Shown here one piece after another: positions 1-9,143 of a DNA stretch of 60,507 bases. A program made the position numbers and the translations under genes. A model generated the notes under the pieces. The model did no database searches and was not told the origin of the DNA. It saw only the letters and a program-made list of their open reading frames with translations. Position 1 is the stretch's first letter, and every line of letters starts with the position of its first letter. The DNA comes from JAHEJX01 sp041605955 (lineage in GTDB: Bacteria > Actinomycetota > Acidimicrobiia > Spongiisociales > UBA5794): the NCBI GenBank assembly GCA_041605955.1, contig JBFIXI010000015.1:1-60507 (forward strand), given 5' to 3'.

Positions 1-94
1 AACCGATCGCCGCGGGAGCTGGCGATCGTCGGCTAGGGACTGTTGAGGGGTGAGGCGGTGTCCTTGACCAGTCCATTGCTGAAGACCGACGCGC

Positions 95-1108
95 TCAGTT
101 CCAGCTGACGGAGATCGGCTGCTCGATCAGCGGAAACGATCGTGCCTCGGCTTCGATGGCCTCGCGGTCCGGCGCCGACAGGCTCTGCCACGCCGAGATG
201 CACACTCTGGTCTTGTTGCGCCGCCATGTGCCGACGATCTCGCCGTTGAGCAGCACGGCGCCGGGCCACACCCGGGAGGTCCAGAGCTGGCGGCGCTTTT
301 TCTCATCGGCGATCAGCAGCGCGCGATCAGGTCCCTGGAGCAAGTAGTAGGTGTCGCCGCTGGGGAGCAGTCGCGCGGTCGATGGCGACGCAAAGCTCTC
401 CACCAGCGCCGCCTCGTCGCGCGCCAGGATATGGCCCGCCCCCACAGGAGTGCTCACGGCCGCCAGCTCGCGCCGCAGGTCGGTAAACGTGGCTTCGGCC
501 TGCACCGGCGCAACCCCGGCCCACTTGGAGAAGGACACAGCGGTCGCCGGCCCGAACACGTGCAGATACCGCCGGACGAGCTCGTGGCGAGCTTCCCCTT
601 CATCGACATCAGGTGCGTCGACGATGCGGATCATCGGTTTCCCGGCACCCCTCCATCGCAGCACGACCGTGCCCGTGAGGGCGGCGTAGCGGAGCTGGTT
701 GGGCGGAACTCCGAGGGTGCGCCCTGCTTCGCGATACGTCATCTGCTGCTCGCCCAGCAAGTCCGCCAGCTGCGCGGCCATTGCTTGGGCGGTTTGGCGG
801 CGCCTGCCGGAGGGCGGCAGCCTTCCCATAGTGAAAACGGCCCGGTCACGCACGGCCACTACGAATGCGCTGAAGCGAGGTCCCCACACCTGTATGGGGG
901 AGGAGTCCTCCCATGTGGTCGGCTTGACCGCCTCCACTCTGGCGTGCAGTGAGAGCACGGCTGCCCGCGGCATGCTGTCCTGCAGGCCGGCCCACGCCGC
1001 CCGTCGCAGCGAATCAGCACCCGGAGCCAAGCGCGCCTCCAAGTGTGACCCGCGACGGCGGAAACTGAGAATCTGCTCACGGGTCGCCCGCAGGCGAGGC
1101 TCACTCAT
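95..1108 (-). CDS. Winged-helix DNA-binding protein, AlkZ/YcaQ-like
   Basis: The 337-residue protein resembles the HTH_42 winged-helix family that includes the DNA glycosylases AlkZ and YcaQ, which unhook interstrand crosslinks or excise bulky alkylated bases. Visible family traits are the LQDS stretch near residue 43, the VWGPR segment near residue 74, and a C-terminal GTWRR..W..L block. The length fits the family. It is divergent from transketolase with 154 bp between the starts. A role in DNA repair is inferred from family resemblance only; I cannot confirm the catalytic glutamine motif, and many family members have no assigned substrate. Confidence 0.72.
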   Translation of the reverse strand: MSEPRLRATREQILSFRRRGSHLEARLAPGADSLRRAAWAGLQDSMPRAAVLSLHARVEAVKPTTWEDSSPIQVWGPRFSAFVVAVRDRAVFTMGRLPPSGRRRQTAQAMAAQLADLLGEQQMTYREAGRTLGVPPNQLRYAALTGTVVLRWRGAGKPMIRIVDAPDVDEGEARHELVRRYLHVFGPATAVSFSKWAGVAPVQAEATFTDLRRELAAVSTPVGAGHILARDEAALVESFASPSTARLLPSGDTYYLLQGPDRALLIADEKKRRQLWTSRVWPGAVLLNGEIVGTWRRNKTRVCISAWQSLSAPDREAIEAEARSFPLIEQPISVSWN

Positions 1109-1262
1109 CGGTGGCGGGCGCGCGGCCCGGTGGCCGACCGCTCATTGGCTCTCCTCGACGGCCATGGCACAGACGATACCGACCATCGGCCGGCGCCAGC
1201 TTTGTTGGACCTCCTTCCCAACTACCCTTGCGCCGGTTCGCGTCGGACTATCAAGGAGAGCA

Positions 1263-3191
1263 ATGTCCACCGAGCAATTGGCCGTCGATGCCGTCCGCAT
1301 GCTTTCGATCGATGCGGTTCAGAAGGCGAACTCGGGGCATCCGGGGATGCCGATGGGGATGGCGGACCTGGCCGTCGTGCTGTGGACTCGTTTCCTCGAT
1401 GTTGATCCTGACCATCCGGAGTGGCCGGACCGGGACCGCTTCGTGCTCTCCAACGGCCACGGCTCGATGTTGCTCTACGCGCTATTGCACTTGTCGGGTT
1501 TCCCGCTTCCGATGGAAGCCATCAGCCATTTTCGGCAGTGGGGCTACCCAACCGCCGGTCATCCCGAGATAGAGCAGGAGATCGGCATCGAGGTGACCAC
1601 GGGTCCGTTGGGACAAGGGTTCGGGATGGGCGTCGGCATGGCGATCGCCGAAGAGCATCTGCGCGCCAAGCTCGGCGCCGACTTCGTCGACCACTTCACC
1701 TACGGATTCGTATCGGACGGCGACTTGATGGAAGGTGTCGCCTCCGAGGCTGCCTCACTGGCGGGACACCTGGCCTTGGGCAAGCTGATCTACATTTACG
1801 ATGACAACGGCATCTCGCTCGTCGGCCCGACGGAGTGGACGTTCAGCGAGGATGTCCCCCAACGCTTCGATGCCTATGGCTGGCACACCATCACGGTCGA
1901 CGGCCACGATCGGGGCGCAGTCGGCGAAGCCATCGCCGCTGCTCGGGACGCCGGGGACCGTCCGAGCCTCATCTCCGCCAAGACGCACATCGGCTACGGG
2001 AGCTCCAAACAAGACAGCGCGGCGGCGCATGGTTCGCCGCTCGGTGAGGAGGAGGTCGCCAAGATCCGCGCCCACTTCGGCTGGCACCATCCGCCTTTCG
2101 AGGTTCCCGCTGAGGTCTACGAGTTCATGAGCGCCGGCATGGAGCGAGGCCGTCGAAAGCACGAAGCGTGGCGGCAGCGCAACCCGGCCGCCGCCGACCT
2201 GTGGGCCGAGTACTTCTCGCCGTCGGTTCCGGCGGTGAGCGCGCCGGAGTTCGAGGTTGGCTCCAGCGTGGCAACCCGCAAGATGGGGGGTGTGGCGCTC
2301 AATGCAGTCGCCGCCCAGCGGCCGGATCTCATCGGAGGCGCCGCCGATCTCGCCAGCTCTACCAACACGCTCCTGGAAGGCTCGGCCGACTTCGCCGCAA
2401 CCGACCGGGCGGGCCGCAACCTCCGCTTCGGGGTGCGGGAGCACGCGATGGGAGCCATAGTCAACGGGATTGGCGCCCACGGTGGCCTGCGGGCTTTCGG
2501 AGCGACCTTCCTCCAGTTCTCCGACTACATGCGAGGCGCCATACGTTTGGGGGCGCTGATGGGCGTGCCGAGCATTTGGGTATTCACGCACGACTCCGTC
2601 TTCCTCGGTGAGGACGGCCCGACTCACCAGCCGGTGGCTCACCTCGCCGCGCTGCGAGCGATTCCCAATCTGTGGGTCATCCGCCCGGGAACGCCCGCCG
2701 AGGTCGCCGCCGCCTGGGAGCTGGCGATGGCGCGGTCGGACGGTCCCAGCTGCCTGGTGCTGACCAGGCAGGGGGTGCCGGTGATGGACGACGATGCCGC
2801 GGCCCCAGTCGCCAAGGGCGCTTACGTGTACGCCGCCGGCACCGACGCGGTGCTGATCGCCACCGGATCGGAGTTGCCGCTGGCGGTGGCGGCTCGCGAG
2901 CTGCTCGCCGAGCGCGGGATATCACTTCGGGTCGTGTCGATGCCGTGCCGGGAGGCTTTTGTCGATCAGGGCGACGATTACCACGGCGACGTTCTCGGGA
3001 TGGACCTTCCCCGCGCTTCCTTAGAAGCGGCCGCCACCTTCGGTTGGGGTGACCTCACCGGTCGCGACGGATTGAACATCGGCATCGACCACTTCGGTGT
3101 ATCGGCTCCGGCCGAGGTGTTGGCGGACAAGTACGGGTTCACTCCCGAGGCTATAGCCGACAAGGTGGTCGCCTGGCTCGACGGCGCCTAG
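1263..3191 (+). CDS. tkt: Transketolase
   Basis: This 642-residue thiamine-diphosphate enzyme transfers two-carbon ketol units between sugar phosphates in the non-oxidative pentose phosphate pathway. The signature NSGHPGMPMG lies near residue 20, the ThDP/Mg site SDGDLMEG near residue 155, and the pyrimidine-domain motifs REHAMGAIVNGI and EDGPTHQP follow in the usual order. The length is close to the usual 650-670 residues. The frame is open far upstream, but ATG at 1263 is preceded by AAGGAGAGCA, a good ribosome binding site, and gives the canonical N-terminus. It heads a probable operon: the next gene begins 6 bp after its stop. Confidence 0.97.
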   Translation: MSTEQLAVDAVRMLSIDAVQKANSGHPGMPMGMADLAVVLWTRFLDVDPDHPEWPDRDRFVLSNGHGSMLLYALLHLSGFPLPMEAISHFRQWGYPTAGHPEIEQEIGIEVTTGPLGQGFGMGVGMAIAEEHLRAKLGADFVDHFTYGFVSDGDLMEGVASEAASLAGHLALGKLIYIYDDNGISLVGPTEWTFSEDVPQRFDAYGWHTITVDGHDRGAVGEAIAAARDAGDRPSLISAKTHIGYGSSKQDSAAAHGSPLGEEEVAKIRAHFGWHHPPFEVPAEVYEFMSAGMERGRRKHEAWRQRNPAAADLWAEYFSPSVPAVSAPEFEVGSSVATRKMGGVALNAVAAQRPDLIGGAADLASSTNTLLEGSADFAATDRAGRNLRFGVREHAMGAIVNGIGAHGGLRAFGATFLQFSDYMRGAIRLGALMGVPSIWVFTHDSVFLGEDGPTHQPVAHLAALRAIPNLWVIRPGTPAEVAAAWELAMARSDGPSCLVLTRQGVPVMDDDAAAPVAKGAYVYAAGTDAVLIATGSELPLAVAARELLAERGISLRVVSMPCREAFVDQGDDYHGDVLGMDLPRASLEAAATFGWGDLTGRDGLNIGIDHFGVSAPAEVLADKYGFTPEAIADKVVAWLDGA

Positions 3192-3197
3192 CCCCCG

Positions 3198-3863
3198 GTG
3201 GAGGCCACCCCGACGGTGCTGCTGGCTATGTGGGCGGCCGGTCTGGCCGCCGGTGGCTCGGTGGTAGCGGGGTGGCGGGTTGTGGGTCGCGGCTATGTGT
3301 GGCTGACCGCCGCGGTGGCCACAGCAGTGGGTGTAGCACTGAGCCTCGTTGCCGGCGGGGTGCCGGCCTGGGTAGCGACCGGCGCCGCGGCGGCCGCGGC
3401 GCTGCAGGCGTCGCGGCCTGCCTGGGTCGTGGCCGCCTTCGCCACTGCGGGTGCGCTCTTCGTCGCAGCCGGGTGGGGAGAGTCGGCGGTGCTGCCCCTA
3501 CTCACCGGGGCCGTATTCCTGGGTGGAGTGACCACGGAGATGATGTTGGGGCATTGGTTTCTCGTCGACCCGACGCTACCGAGGTGGTCACTTCACCGGC
3601 TCGCAGTGGTGGGCGGAATCGGGCTGTCAGCCGACGCGCTCTACATGCTCACTCAGGGTTTGGTGTCGGGGGCGACCGCCGACCCGGTTTTGGGATGGGC
3701 GTACCTGGCACTCACCGTGATGACGCTGATACTGATCCTCGGTGTCGTCTTCTCCCTTCGGGAGCCCGGCTACACGGGCGTCATGGCTGCCACCGGCCTG
3801 AGCTATCTGGCCGTATTGACCGCTTTCGGGGTGGCGGTGGTGGGCAGGATGCTGGCGACATGA
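3198..3863 (+). CDS. Multi-pass membrane protein of unknown function
   Basis: The 221-residue product is almost entirely hydrophobic, with roughly seven predicted membrane helices rich in Ala, Val and Gly. A conserved-looking loop containing GHWFLVDPTLPRW near residue 117 sits between helices. The GTG start lies 6 bp after the transketolase stop, so it is probably co-transcribed with tkt, pduO and pepA. I do not recognise the family; nothing in it shows a transport or enzymatic motif. Confidence 0.7.
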   Translation: MEATPTVLLAMWAAGLAAGGSVVAGWRVVGRGYVWLTAAVATAVGVALSLVAGGVPAWVATGAAAAAALQASRPAWVVAAFATAGALFVAAGWGESAVLPLLTGAVFLGGVTTEMMLGHWFLVDPTLPRWSLHRLAVVGGIGLSADALYMLTQGLVSGATADPVLGWAYLALTVMTLILILGVVFSLREPGYTGVMAATGLSYLAVLTAFGVAVVGRMLAT

Positions 3864-3892
3864 CGCCGGCTCGGAGATAGGCTGCGCCGGGC

Positions 3893-4438
3893 GTGAAGAT
3901 CTATACCCAGAAAGGCGATGACGGCTCCACCGGGCTGTTCATGGGAGGACGCGTCTCCAAAGCCTCGTTCGGCCCGGAGGCCTATGGCACGGTGGACGAG
4001 GCGGTTTCCGCGTTGGGGGTCGCCCGCGCTCTGGCCGCCGGTGAGCTGGGCGCGGCGATCATGGCGGCGCAGCGGTCGCTGTTCGTATGTGCCGCCGAGC
4101 TGGCGACGGCTCCGGAACGGCGCGACACCCTGCAGGACGGGGTGAGTCGGGTTCATCCCGAGATGATCTCCGATCTGGAGGCCGCGATCGATGCCATCGT
4201 GGACCGCCGGGGCACCCCGGAGAGCTTCATCGTGCCGGGCGGCAGCCAGTTGGCCGCGGCGCTGGATCTGGCGCGGACGATCGTGCGGAGGGCCGAGCGT
4301 CGCGCGGTGGAGTATGCCGACGCGGGTGGCTTGGAAGGATCGGCCGTCGTTCCCTTCCTGAATCGGATGGCCGACTACATCTACATGCTCGCCCGGGACG
4401 CGGAGACCGAGTGGGCTCCCAGCAGGACGGAGGACTAG
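3893..4438 (+). CDS. pduO: PduO-type corrinoid adenosyltransferase
   Basis: This 181-residue enzyme transfers adenosine from ATP to reduced cob(I)alamin and so makes adenosylcobalamin, the cofactor of the mutase encoded at 18851. The N-terminal ATP loop TQKGDDGSTGL, the arginine-rich RRAERR motif near residue 127 and the C-terminal NRMADYIYMLAR block are all typical of the PduO/MMAB type rather than the CobA type. The GTG start at 3893 lies 9 nt after TAGGCT (3878-3883), which suggests an extra leaderless promoter inside the operon. Its stop overlaps the pepA start by one base. Confidence 0.92.
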   Translation: MKIYTQKGDDGSTGLFMGGRVSKASFGPEAYGTVDEAVSALGVARALAAGELGAAIMAAQRSLFVCAAELATAPERRDTLQDGVSRVHPEMISDLEAAIDAIVDRRGTPESFIVPGGSQLAAALDLARTIVRRAERRAVEYADAGGLEGSAVVPFLNRMADYIYMLARDAETEWAPSRTED

Positions 4439-5889
4439 TGGAGCTGGATATTCGGTTTGGTGCGGACCTTGGCGATGAGTCGGGAGACGTTCTCATCGTT
4501 CCCCGGTTCGCAGGGGGCGCGTGGGGCCCGGGCGGCGAGTGGCTTGCCGAGCAGATGCCGCAGCTGGAGCCCTACCTGGAATCTTCCGGCTTCACCGGCG
4601 CTGCCGCTACCACTGCGGTGGTACCGGCGCCCGAATCGGTCCCGTTCGCGGCGGTCGTCGTCGTGGGACTTGGCGAAGAGGTCGATGCGGAAGCGCTGCG
4701 GCGAGCTGCTGGTGCGGCCGCCCGGACGTGCAGCCCTTATCCCACGGCCGTCAGCTCGCTCCATCTGGTCGCCATCGAAAATGCCGCCGAGATGGTGGCG
4801 TTCGGCTTTGTCGCCGGCCTCTACAAGTTCGAGCGTTTCAAGTCCGAGGCGAAGCCGGCGGCAACGGAGGCGCTGGTGCTGGCCGGCGAGGGTGGCGGCG
4901 GCACGGCTGCGGTAGAGCGCGGGCGGGCCTTGGCGCACGGTGTGGCGCTCACGCGCGATCTAGTCAACACTCCGGCGGGGTCCAAGCCGCCCACGATCCT
5001 GGCGGAGAGGATTGCCGATGTTGCCGCCGCCCACGCCCTGAGCGTGCGCGTCTTCGACGAGCACGAGATAGCCGCCGAGGGCTTCGGCGGACTCGCTGCG
5101 GTCGGTGCGGGAGCCGCCAATCCGCCGCGCATGGTGGTGGTCGAGTACGAGCCGGAGGACTCCAGCAAGCTGCTAGCCATCGTCGGCAAGGGCATCGTCT
5201 TCGACAGCGGGGGCCTGTCCATCAAACCGGCCAGCGGCATGGAGGAGATGAAGACCGATATGGCCGGAGCGGCAGTAGTCATCGGTGCGGTGCAAGCAAT
5301 TGCCGAGCTGGGCTTGCCGTTGCGGGTGCTGGCGATCATGCCGCTTACCGAGAACTTGATATCGGGCAACGCGATGCGGCCGGGCGACGTGTTCACGGCG
5401 CGCAACGGCAAGACCGTCGAGGTGCTCAATACGGATGCCGAGGGTCGGCTGGTGCTCGCCGACGGCCTATCGCTGGCAACTGAACGGGAACCGGATCTCA
5501 TCGTCGATGTGGCCACGCTGACGGGAGCTGCCAAGGTCGCCCTGGGCCTGGAAGTGGCCGCCGTGTTCGGCACCGACCACGCTCGGCAGCTCGTCATCGA
5601 CGCCGCCGCCGTGGCGGGAGAAGCGGTCTGGCCACTTCCCCTCCACGATTCCTATCGAGGCCACCTCGACTCCACTGTCGCCGACATCAAGAACATTGGC
5701 GAGCGCTGGGGCGGGGCGATCACGGCCGCCCTGTTCCTGCGGGAGTTCGCCGGCGATGGCGAGTGGGCCCATCTCGACATCGCCGGCCCGGCCCGCTCCG
5801 CGAAGGCGTCGCACTACATCCCCAAGGGCGCCAGCGGCTTCGGCGTGCGCACTCTCGTCGCAGTGGCCGAGGCGGTTGCGTCGAGCTAG
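4438..5889 (+). CDS. pepA: Leucyl aminopeptidase (M17 family)
   Basis: This 483-residue cytosolic metallo-aminopeptidase removes N-terminal residues from peptides. The C-terminal catalytic half has the metal and active-site motifs KGIVFDSGG (near residue 251), KTDMAGAA (near 272) and NTDAEGRL (near 331), all in family order. The frame is open upstream, but GTG at 4438 overlaps the last base of the pduO stop (TAGTG) and gives a normal N-terminal domain; the longer reading would run through pduO. It is the last gene of the tkt-pduO-pepA group. Confidence 0.94.
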   Translation: MELDIRFGADLGDESGDVLIVPRFAGGAWGPGGEWLAEQMPQLEPYLESSGFTGAAATTAVVPAPESVPFAAVVVVGLGEEVDAEALRRAAGAAARTCSPYPTAVSSLHLVAIENAAEMVAFGFVAGLYKFERFKSEAKPAATEALVLAGEGGGGTAAVERGRALAHGVALTRDLVNTPAGSKPPTILAERIADVAAAHALSVRVFDEHEIAAEGFGGLAAVGAGAANPPRMVVVEYEPEDSSKLLAIVGKGIVFDSGGLSIKPASGMEEMKTDMAGAAVVIGAVQAIAELGLPLRVLAIMPLTENLISGNAMRPGDVFTARNGKTVEVLNTDAEGRLVLADGLSLATEREPDLIVDVATLTGAAKVALGLEVAAVFGTDHARQLVIDAAAVAGEAVWPLPLHDSYRGHLDSTVADIKNIGERWGGAITAALFLREFAGDGEWAHLDIAGPARSAKASHYIPKGASGFGVRTLVAVAEAVASS

Positions 5890-6030
5890 GGGTGCCGTCG
5901 TCTCGAGTGCCCTTCTGCCCGTCTGTTGTGCTTGGCGTGCGGAATAGCGCCTGGCTGAGCAGCCCAGACGCGTCAGGCTCGGCTCACCCGTCGGTACGTG
6001 CCAAGTCCGCCGAACCGAGGCGGCAAAGAG

Positions 6031-6052
6031 GCCGCCGGTGTCAACCGACGGC
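6031..6052 (-). terminator. Possible terminator of the secreted protein gene
   Basis: GCCGCCGGT and ACCGACGGC form a nine-base-pair stem with one mismatch and a four-base loop. On the minus strand it is followed by CTCTTT. It lies 27 bp past the stop of the minus-strand gene at 6079. The pyrimidine tract is weak, so this is only a plausible intrinsic terminator. Confidence 0.35.
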
Positions 6053-6078
6053 CCCTGCACTGATTGGTGTGTACCTGT

Positions 6079-6690
6079 TTACTTGCCGATCGGATGGAGG
6101 TTGTACTTCAACGTCACGATCTTCAGGTTTGCGAAGTCGTTGTCGGGGAAGTTCTCATCGGGTGGCCAGATTGCCCGGAAGTTCCACGAGTAGCGGTAGG
6201 CATCATCGTTTGCGTCGTACAGGGTGCCCTGACCTCGATTACCAAACGAGTTGGCCCGCTTGCCCTGGTTGGGTCCATCGTTGTCATTGACTCTCACCTT
6301 CACGTCTCCCGTGAGGGCCGCTTCGGGATCAGACCCGTCACACGGGTTGATGAACGGATCTTCACCGGCGAATTCGTGGAGAGCAGTCGGACCACCGGCA
6401 TCGACATTGATGAGGAGGGCGTCGCTGGCGAATACCAGATGGACTAGATCGGGGGACTGGTTCGTCGGGAACGGCACGCCTTCCATGTCGTTGAACCACT
6501 CACAGAAGTCGTCACGGGTCACGTTCGAGAACACCCAATACCCGTTGACGAAATCCGGGAAGACGCCCCAGCCTTCGTCGTCGACGATCCGAATCACCGC
6601 TCCCGACTCGGGTGGCGGATCGGCCGACACCGGGGCGGCGATGGCCATCTGCATCAATGTGGCCCCAGTAAGAGCCAATAGTCGTCGCAT
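6079..6690 (-). CDS. Secreted hypothetical protein
   Basis: The 203-residue product starts with a signal peptide (MRRLLALTGATL followed by Ala-rich residues and an SA-D type cleavage site around residue 24). The mature part is acidic and contains WGVFPDF, a cysteine in RDDFCEWF and another in NPCDGS, which may pair in a disulfide outside the cell. I do not recognise a domain. The frame is open to 6735, but ATG at 6690 is about 9 nt downstream of AAGGGAGA and begins directly with the signal sequence. It stands alone, with about 190 bp to pepA and 627 bp to the next gene. Confidence 0.6.
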   Translation of the reverse strand: MRRLLALTGATLMQMAIAAPVSADPPPESGAVIRIVDDEGWGVFPDFVNGYWVFSNVTRDDFCEWFNDMEGVPFPTNQSPDLVHLVFASDALLINVDAGGPTALHEFAGEDPFINPCDGSDPEAALTGDVKVRVNDNDGPNQGKRANSFGNRGQGTLYDANDDAYRYSWNFRAIWPPDENFPDNDFANLKIVTLKYNLHPIGK

Positions 6691-7317
6691 TTCGTCCATT
6701 CTCCCTTCATCCCCGAACACTCGGACGAATCCCAATAGAACTTACACGACCGGGGGTACCGTTGCCCGCGAAGATGGACAGCCCTGAGATGACTGCGAGT
6801 CTCGCCACCGGACGGGGGCAACGCCCGGACGGCTGAAGCCCGGACGGCTCGCGGCGAGGCCGTGGCTATCTCAGTGTTGCCGCCCTGGGGCTCGTCTTCG
6901 TTCGGTTCCGAGCAGGACAGGGTATCGGCTCCAGCTGTCAGCTACGGGCCGTGTTCGCGTATTGGTGGCGGTCGGAGTCGCCCGCCGCGACGAACGCTCA
7001 GGCGACGGCTGTCGCCGGAGCTGAGATGTGGATCCAGAGGGCGTTGGCTTCGTCGCGGCTGACGAGGCGCTAGGTGGGGTAGCCGGGCACGGGTCGAGGG
7101 CACGCCGCCGTCCCGTCGAAGATACTGCCGGCAAACGAAACAACAGCTCCGCTGGTCCATCCCTGGATCATGACCTGTCGGGTGGTGGGCATCGGCATGG
7201 CCGATTGAGGAAATCTGATGGCGGGCCTAGCCGCCTCCACGCAGACCTCAAGCGGCTTTATTCCGTCTCCGATACTCACAGTGTTCGTAGCAGGCACGCT
7301 CTGTAGGGAATCCCGGA
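6691..7317. other. Intergenic region, no credible gene
   Basis: No frame here has a convincing start, ribosome binding site and protein-like composition. It contains a 12-bp direct repeat GCCCGGACGGCT at 6823-6834 and 6838-6849. The left edge should carry the promoter of the minus-strand secreted protein gene, and the right edge that of the CAP protein gene. A minus-strand frame at 7070-7366 was considered and not accepted. Confidence 0.5.
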
Positions 7318-7953
7318 ATGAGGATGAGTCGAAGGTCGATCGGCAGTGCCCTGGCGGCTCTGGCACTGATCGCGCTATTCGCTCCGGGGGCGCTGGCGGC
7401 CGCCGAGGACTCGGTCCTGGCGAAGATCAACGCAGAGCGTACGGGCCGGGGCCTGCCGGCGCTGGGCTCACACTGGGACCTCGTAGACGATGCCGAAGCC
7501 CACTCCCATCGCATGATGGACGGAGACAACCTGCATCACAATCCGAATCTGGGCAGTGTGACCACCGACTGGCTCGCTCTCGGAGAGAACGTGGGGGTGG
7601 GACCCAGCGTCGACTCGATCCACAACGCATTCATGAACTCGTCGCCGCACCGGGCCAACATCCTCGGGGACTACACCCACGTGGGGGTCGGAGCCGTGCG
7701 CGAGTCGGAATCAAGGCTGTGGGTGACTGTTGTCTTCATGAAGGCGGCCGATAGTTCGCCACCGACGACGACCACCACCACGCCCCCTCCGGCCGTCACG
7801 CTCGCCCCCCAACAGCCGGCCCCGCCTGCTGCGACCCTGGCACCCGTGCCGCCGGCCGGCCGAGCCTCGCCACCGGCCGTGAGCGCAGCCGTCCCCGACG
7901 CCTTGAGCAGGGTGCCTTTGGTGGTCTTGCGCTTCTTCCCGCGGGTTCTCTAG
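7318..7953 (+). CDS. Secreted CAP (SCP-like) domain protein
   Basis: The 211-residue protein has a signal peptide (cleavage expected after ALAA near residue 28) and a CAP/SCP1-like domain from about residue 34 to 145. The family residues are visible: NAERTGRGLPAL, AEAHSHRM, the LGENVG motif, SPHRANIL and the final VTVVFM strand. A TTTTTT-Pro linker and a Pro/Ala tail of about 60 residues follow, ending in a basic-hydrophobic segment. Bacterial CAP proteins are extracellular, and their biochemical role is mostly unclear. Its stop codon interlocks with the convergent moeB stop through a shared CTAG. Confidence 0.88.
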   Translation: MRMSRRSIGSALAALALIALFAPGALAAAEDSVLAKINAERTGRGLPALGSHWDLVDDAEAHSHRMMDGDNLHHNPNLGSVTTDWLALGENVGVGPSVDSIHNAFMNSSPHRANILGDYTHVGVGAVRESESRLWVTVVFMKAADSSPPTTTTTTPPPAVTLAPQQPAPPAATLAPVPPAGRASPPAVSAAVPDALSRVPLVVLRFFPRVL

Positions 7954-9098
7954 GAGGCGACGGGAGCGCACGACTCGTCGTAGTCGATCAGCGTCGGCGC
8001 CATCCCGTCCCCACACGCCGGGCACTTCGGGTCGCGCCGGATTTGCAGGGTCGTCATCGACTGATCGAGGGCGTCGTACAGGAGCAATCGGCCGATGAGC
8101 GGCTCTCCGACGCCCAGGATGAGCTTGATCGCTTCGGTTGCCTGCATCGATCCGATGATTCCCGGGAGTACGCCCAGCACGCCAGCTTGGGCACAGCTGG
8201 GTGCCAGCTCTGGAGGCGGTGGTTCGGGAAACAGGCAGCGGTAGCACGGGCCGGAGCCCGGGAGGAAGACGCTGACTTGCCCTTCGAACCGGAATATGGA
8301 GCCATGAATGATCGGCTTGCCGGTGAGGACGGCGGCATCGTTCAACAGATACCGCGTCGGAAAGTTGTCGGTGGCATCGAGGATGATGTCATAGGGAGCC
8401 ATCAGGTCGCGCACGTTGGCGGCGACGAGCCGGGTCTCGTGAACGCGGATGTCGCACTCGGGGTTGATGCGATCGATGGTTTGGGCCGCCGACATCGCCT
8501 TGGGATGGCCCAGCCGATCGACGTTGTGGACCACCTGGCGTTGGAGGTTCGACAACTCGACGGTGTCGGCATCGACTAGACCGATCTTGCCAACGCCCGC
8601 CGCCGCCAGATAGAGGGCGGCGGGCGAGCCGAGCCCACCGGCGCCGACGATCAGCACTGATGAGCTGAGCAGCTTGATCTGTCCGGCCTCGCCGACCTCG
8701 GCAAGAGTCAGGTGGCGGGCATAGCGCTCCCGCTGTTCCGGTTGCAGGCCGACCGCGCCCCCGTACAACTGGCGCAGCTGCCACGCGTTGTAGCCGCCAG
8801 CCAGCGAAGCCACGTTGCTGAAGCCCAGCGCTTGGAGGGCTTCGGCTCCCAGCGCCGAGCGGGCCCCTACTGCGCAGTAGAGCAGTACGCGATCGCCCGG
8901 CCGGGCGAGCTCGCCGATTCGTTGGGCGAGGGTGCCCAACGGAACCAGGTGGGAGCCGGGAATGGCCCCGGCATGGTGTTCGTTGGGCTCGCGCACGTCG
9001 ATGATGACGTCGAAGGCGGTCTTCTGGCCGCTCAACTCCTCGGCGGTGACCTCTGTGATCGCCGCCCGGGCCCGGCGCACCCTCTCGTCGTAGTCCAT
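7950..9098 (-). CDS. moeB: Rhodanese-MoeB/ThiF fusion (sulfur-carrier adenylyltransferase)
   Basis: This 382-residue protein joins an N-terminal rhodanese domain (about residues 18-115; persulfide loop YCAVGARS) to an E1-like adenylyltransferase domain (about 125-380). The E1 part has the nucleotide loop GAGGLGSP, SNLQRQ, DATDNFPTR, two zinc pairs (CYRC and CPAC), and SCAQAGVLG at the catalytic-cysteine position. Such enzymes activate the C-terminus of MoaD/ThiS-type sulfur carriers and load sulfur for molybdopterin, thiamine or cysteine synthesis. In MoeZ/MoeBR the rhodanese is usually C-terminal, so the order here is reversed. The ATG lies 7 nt after TAACGT, a likely leaderless promoter. 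The exact carrier protein cannot be told from this window. Confidence 0.9.
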   Translation of the reverse strand: MDYDERVRRARAAITEVTAEELSGQKTAFDVIIDVREPNEHHAGAIPGSHLVPLGTLAQRIGELARPGDRVLLYCAVGARSALGAEALQALGFSNVASLAGGYNAWQLRQLYGGAVGLQPEQRERYARHLTLAEVGEAGQIKLLSSSVLIVGAGGLGSPAALYLAAAGVGKIGLVDADTVELSNLQRQVVHNVDRLGHPKAMSAAQTIDRINPECDIRVHETRLVAANVRDLMAPYDIILDATDNFPTRYLLNDAAVLTGKPIIHGSIFRFEGQVSVFLPGSGPCYRCLFPEPPPPELAPSCAQAGVLGVLPGIIGSMQATEAIKLILGVGEPLIGRLLLYDALDQSMTTLQIRRDPKCPACGDGMAPTLIDYDESCAPVAS

Positions 9099-9143
9099 TA
9101 CCGCGACGTTAGTTACCCGCGGCGGCTGTCGGCACAGTCGGGG

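Noticed and set aside
1..94. Last codons of a possible plus-strand gene ending in TAG at 34-36
   Set aside because: Only about eleven codons are visible; a real gene end cannot be told from chance.
7070..7366. A 98-residue minus-strand frame overlapping the CAP gene start
   Set aside because: It overlaps the signal-peptide region of the CAP gene on the other strand, has no ribosome binding site, and no domain is visible.
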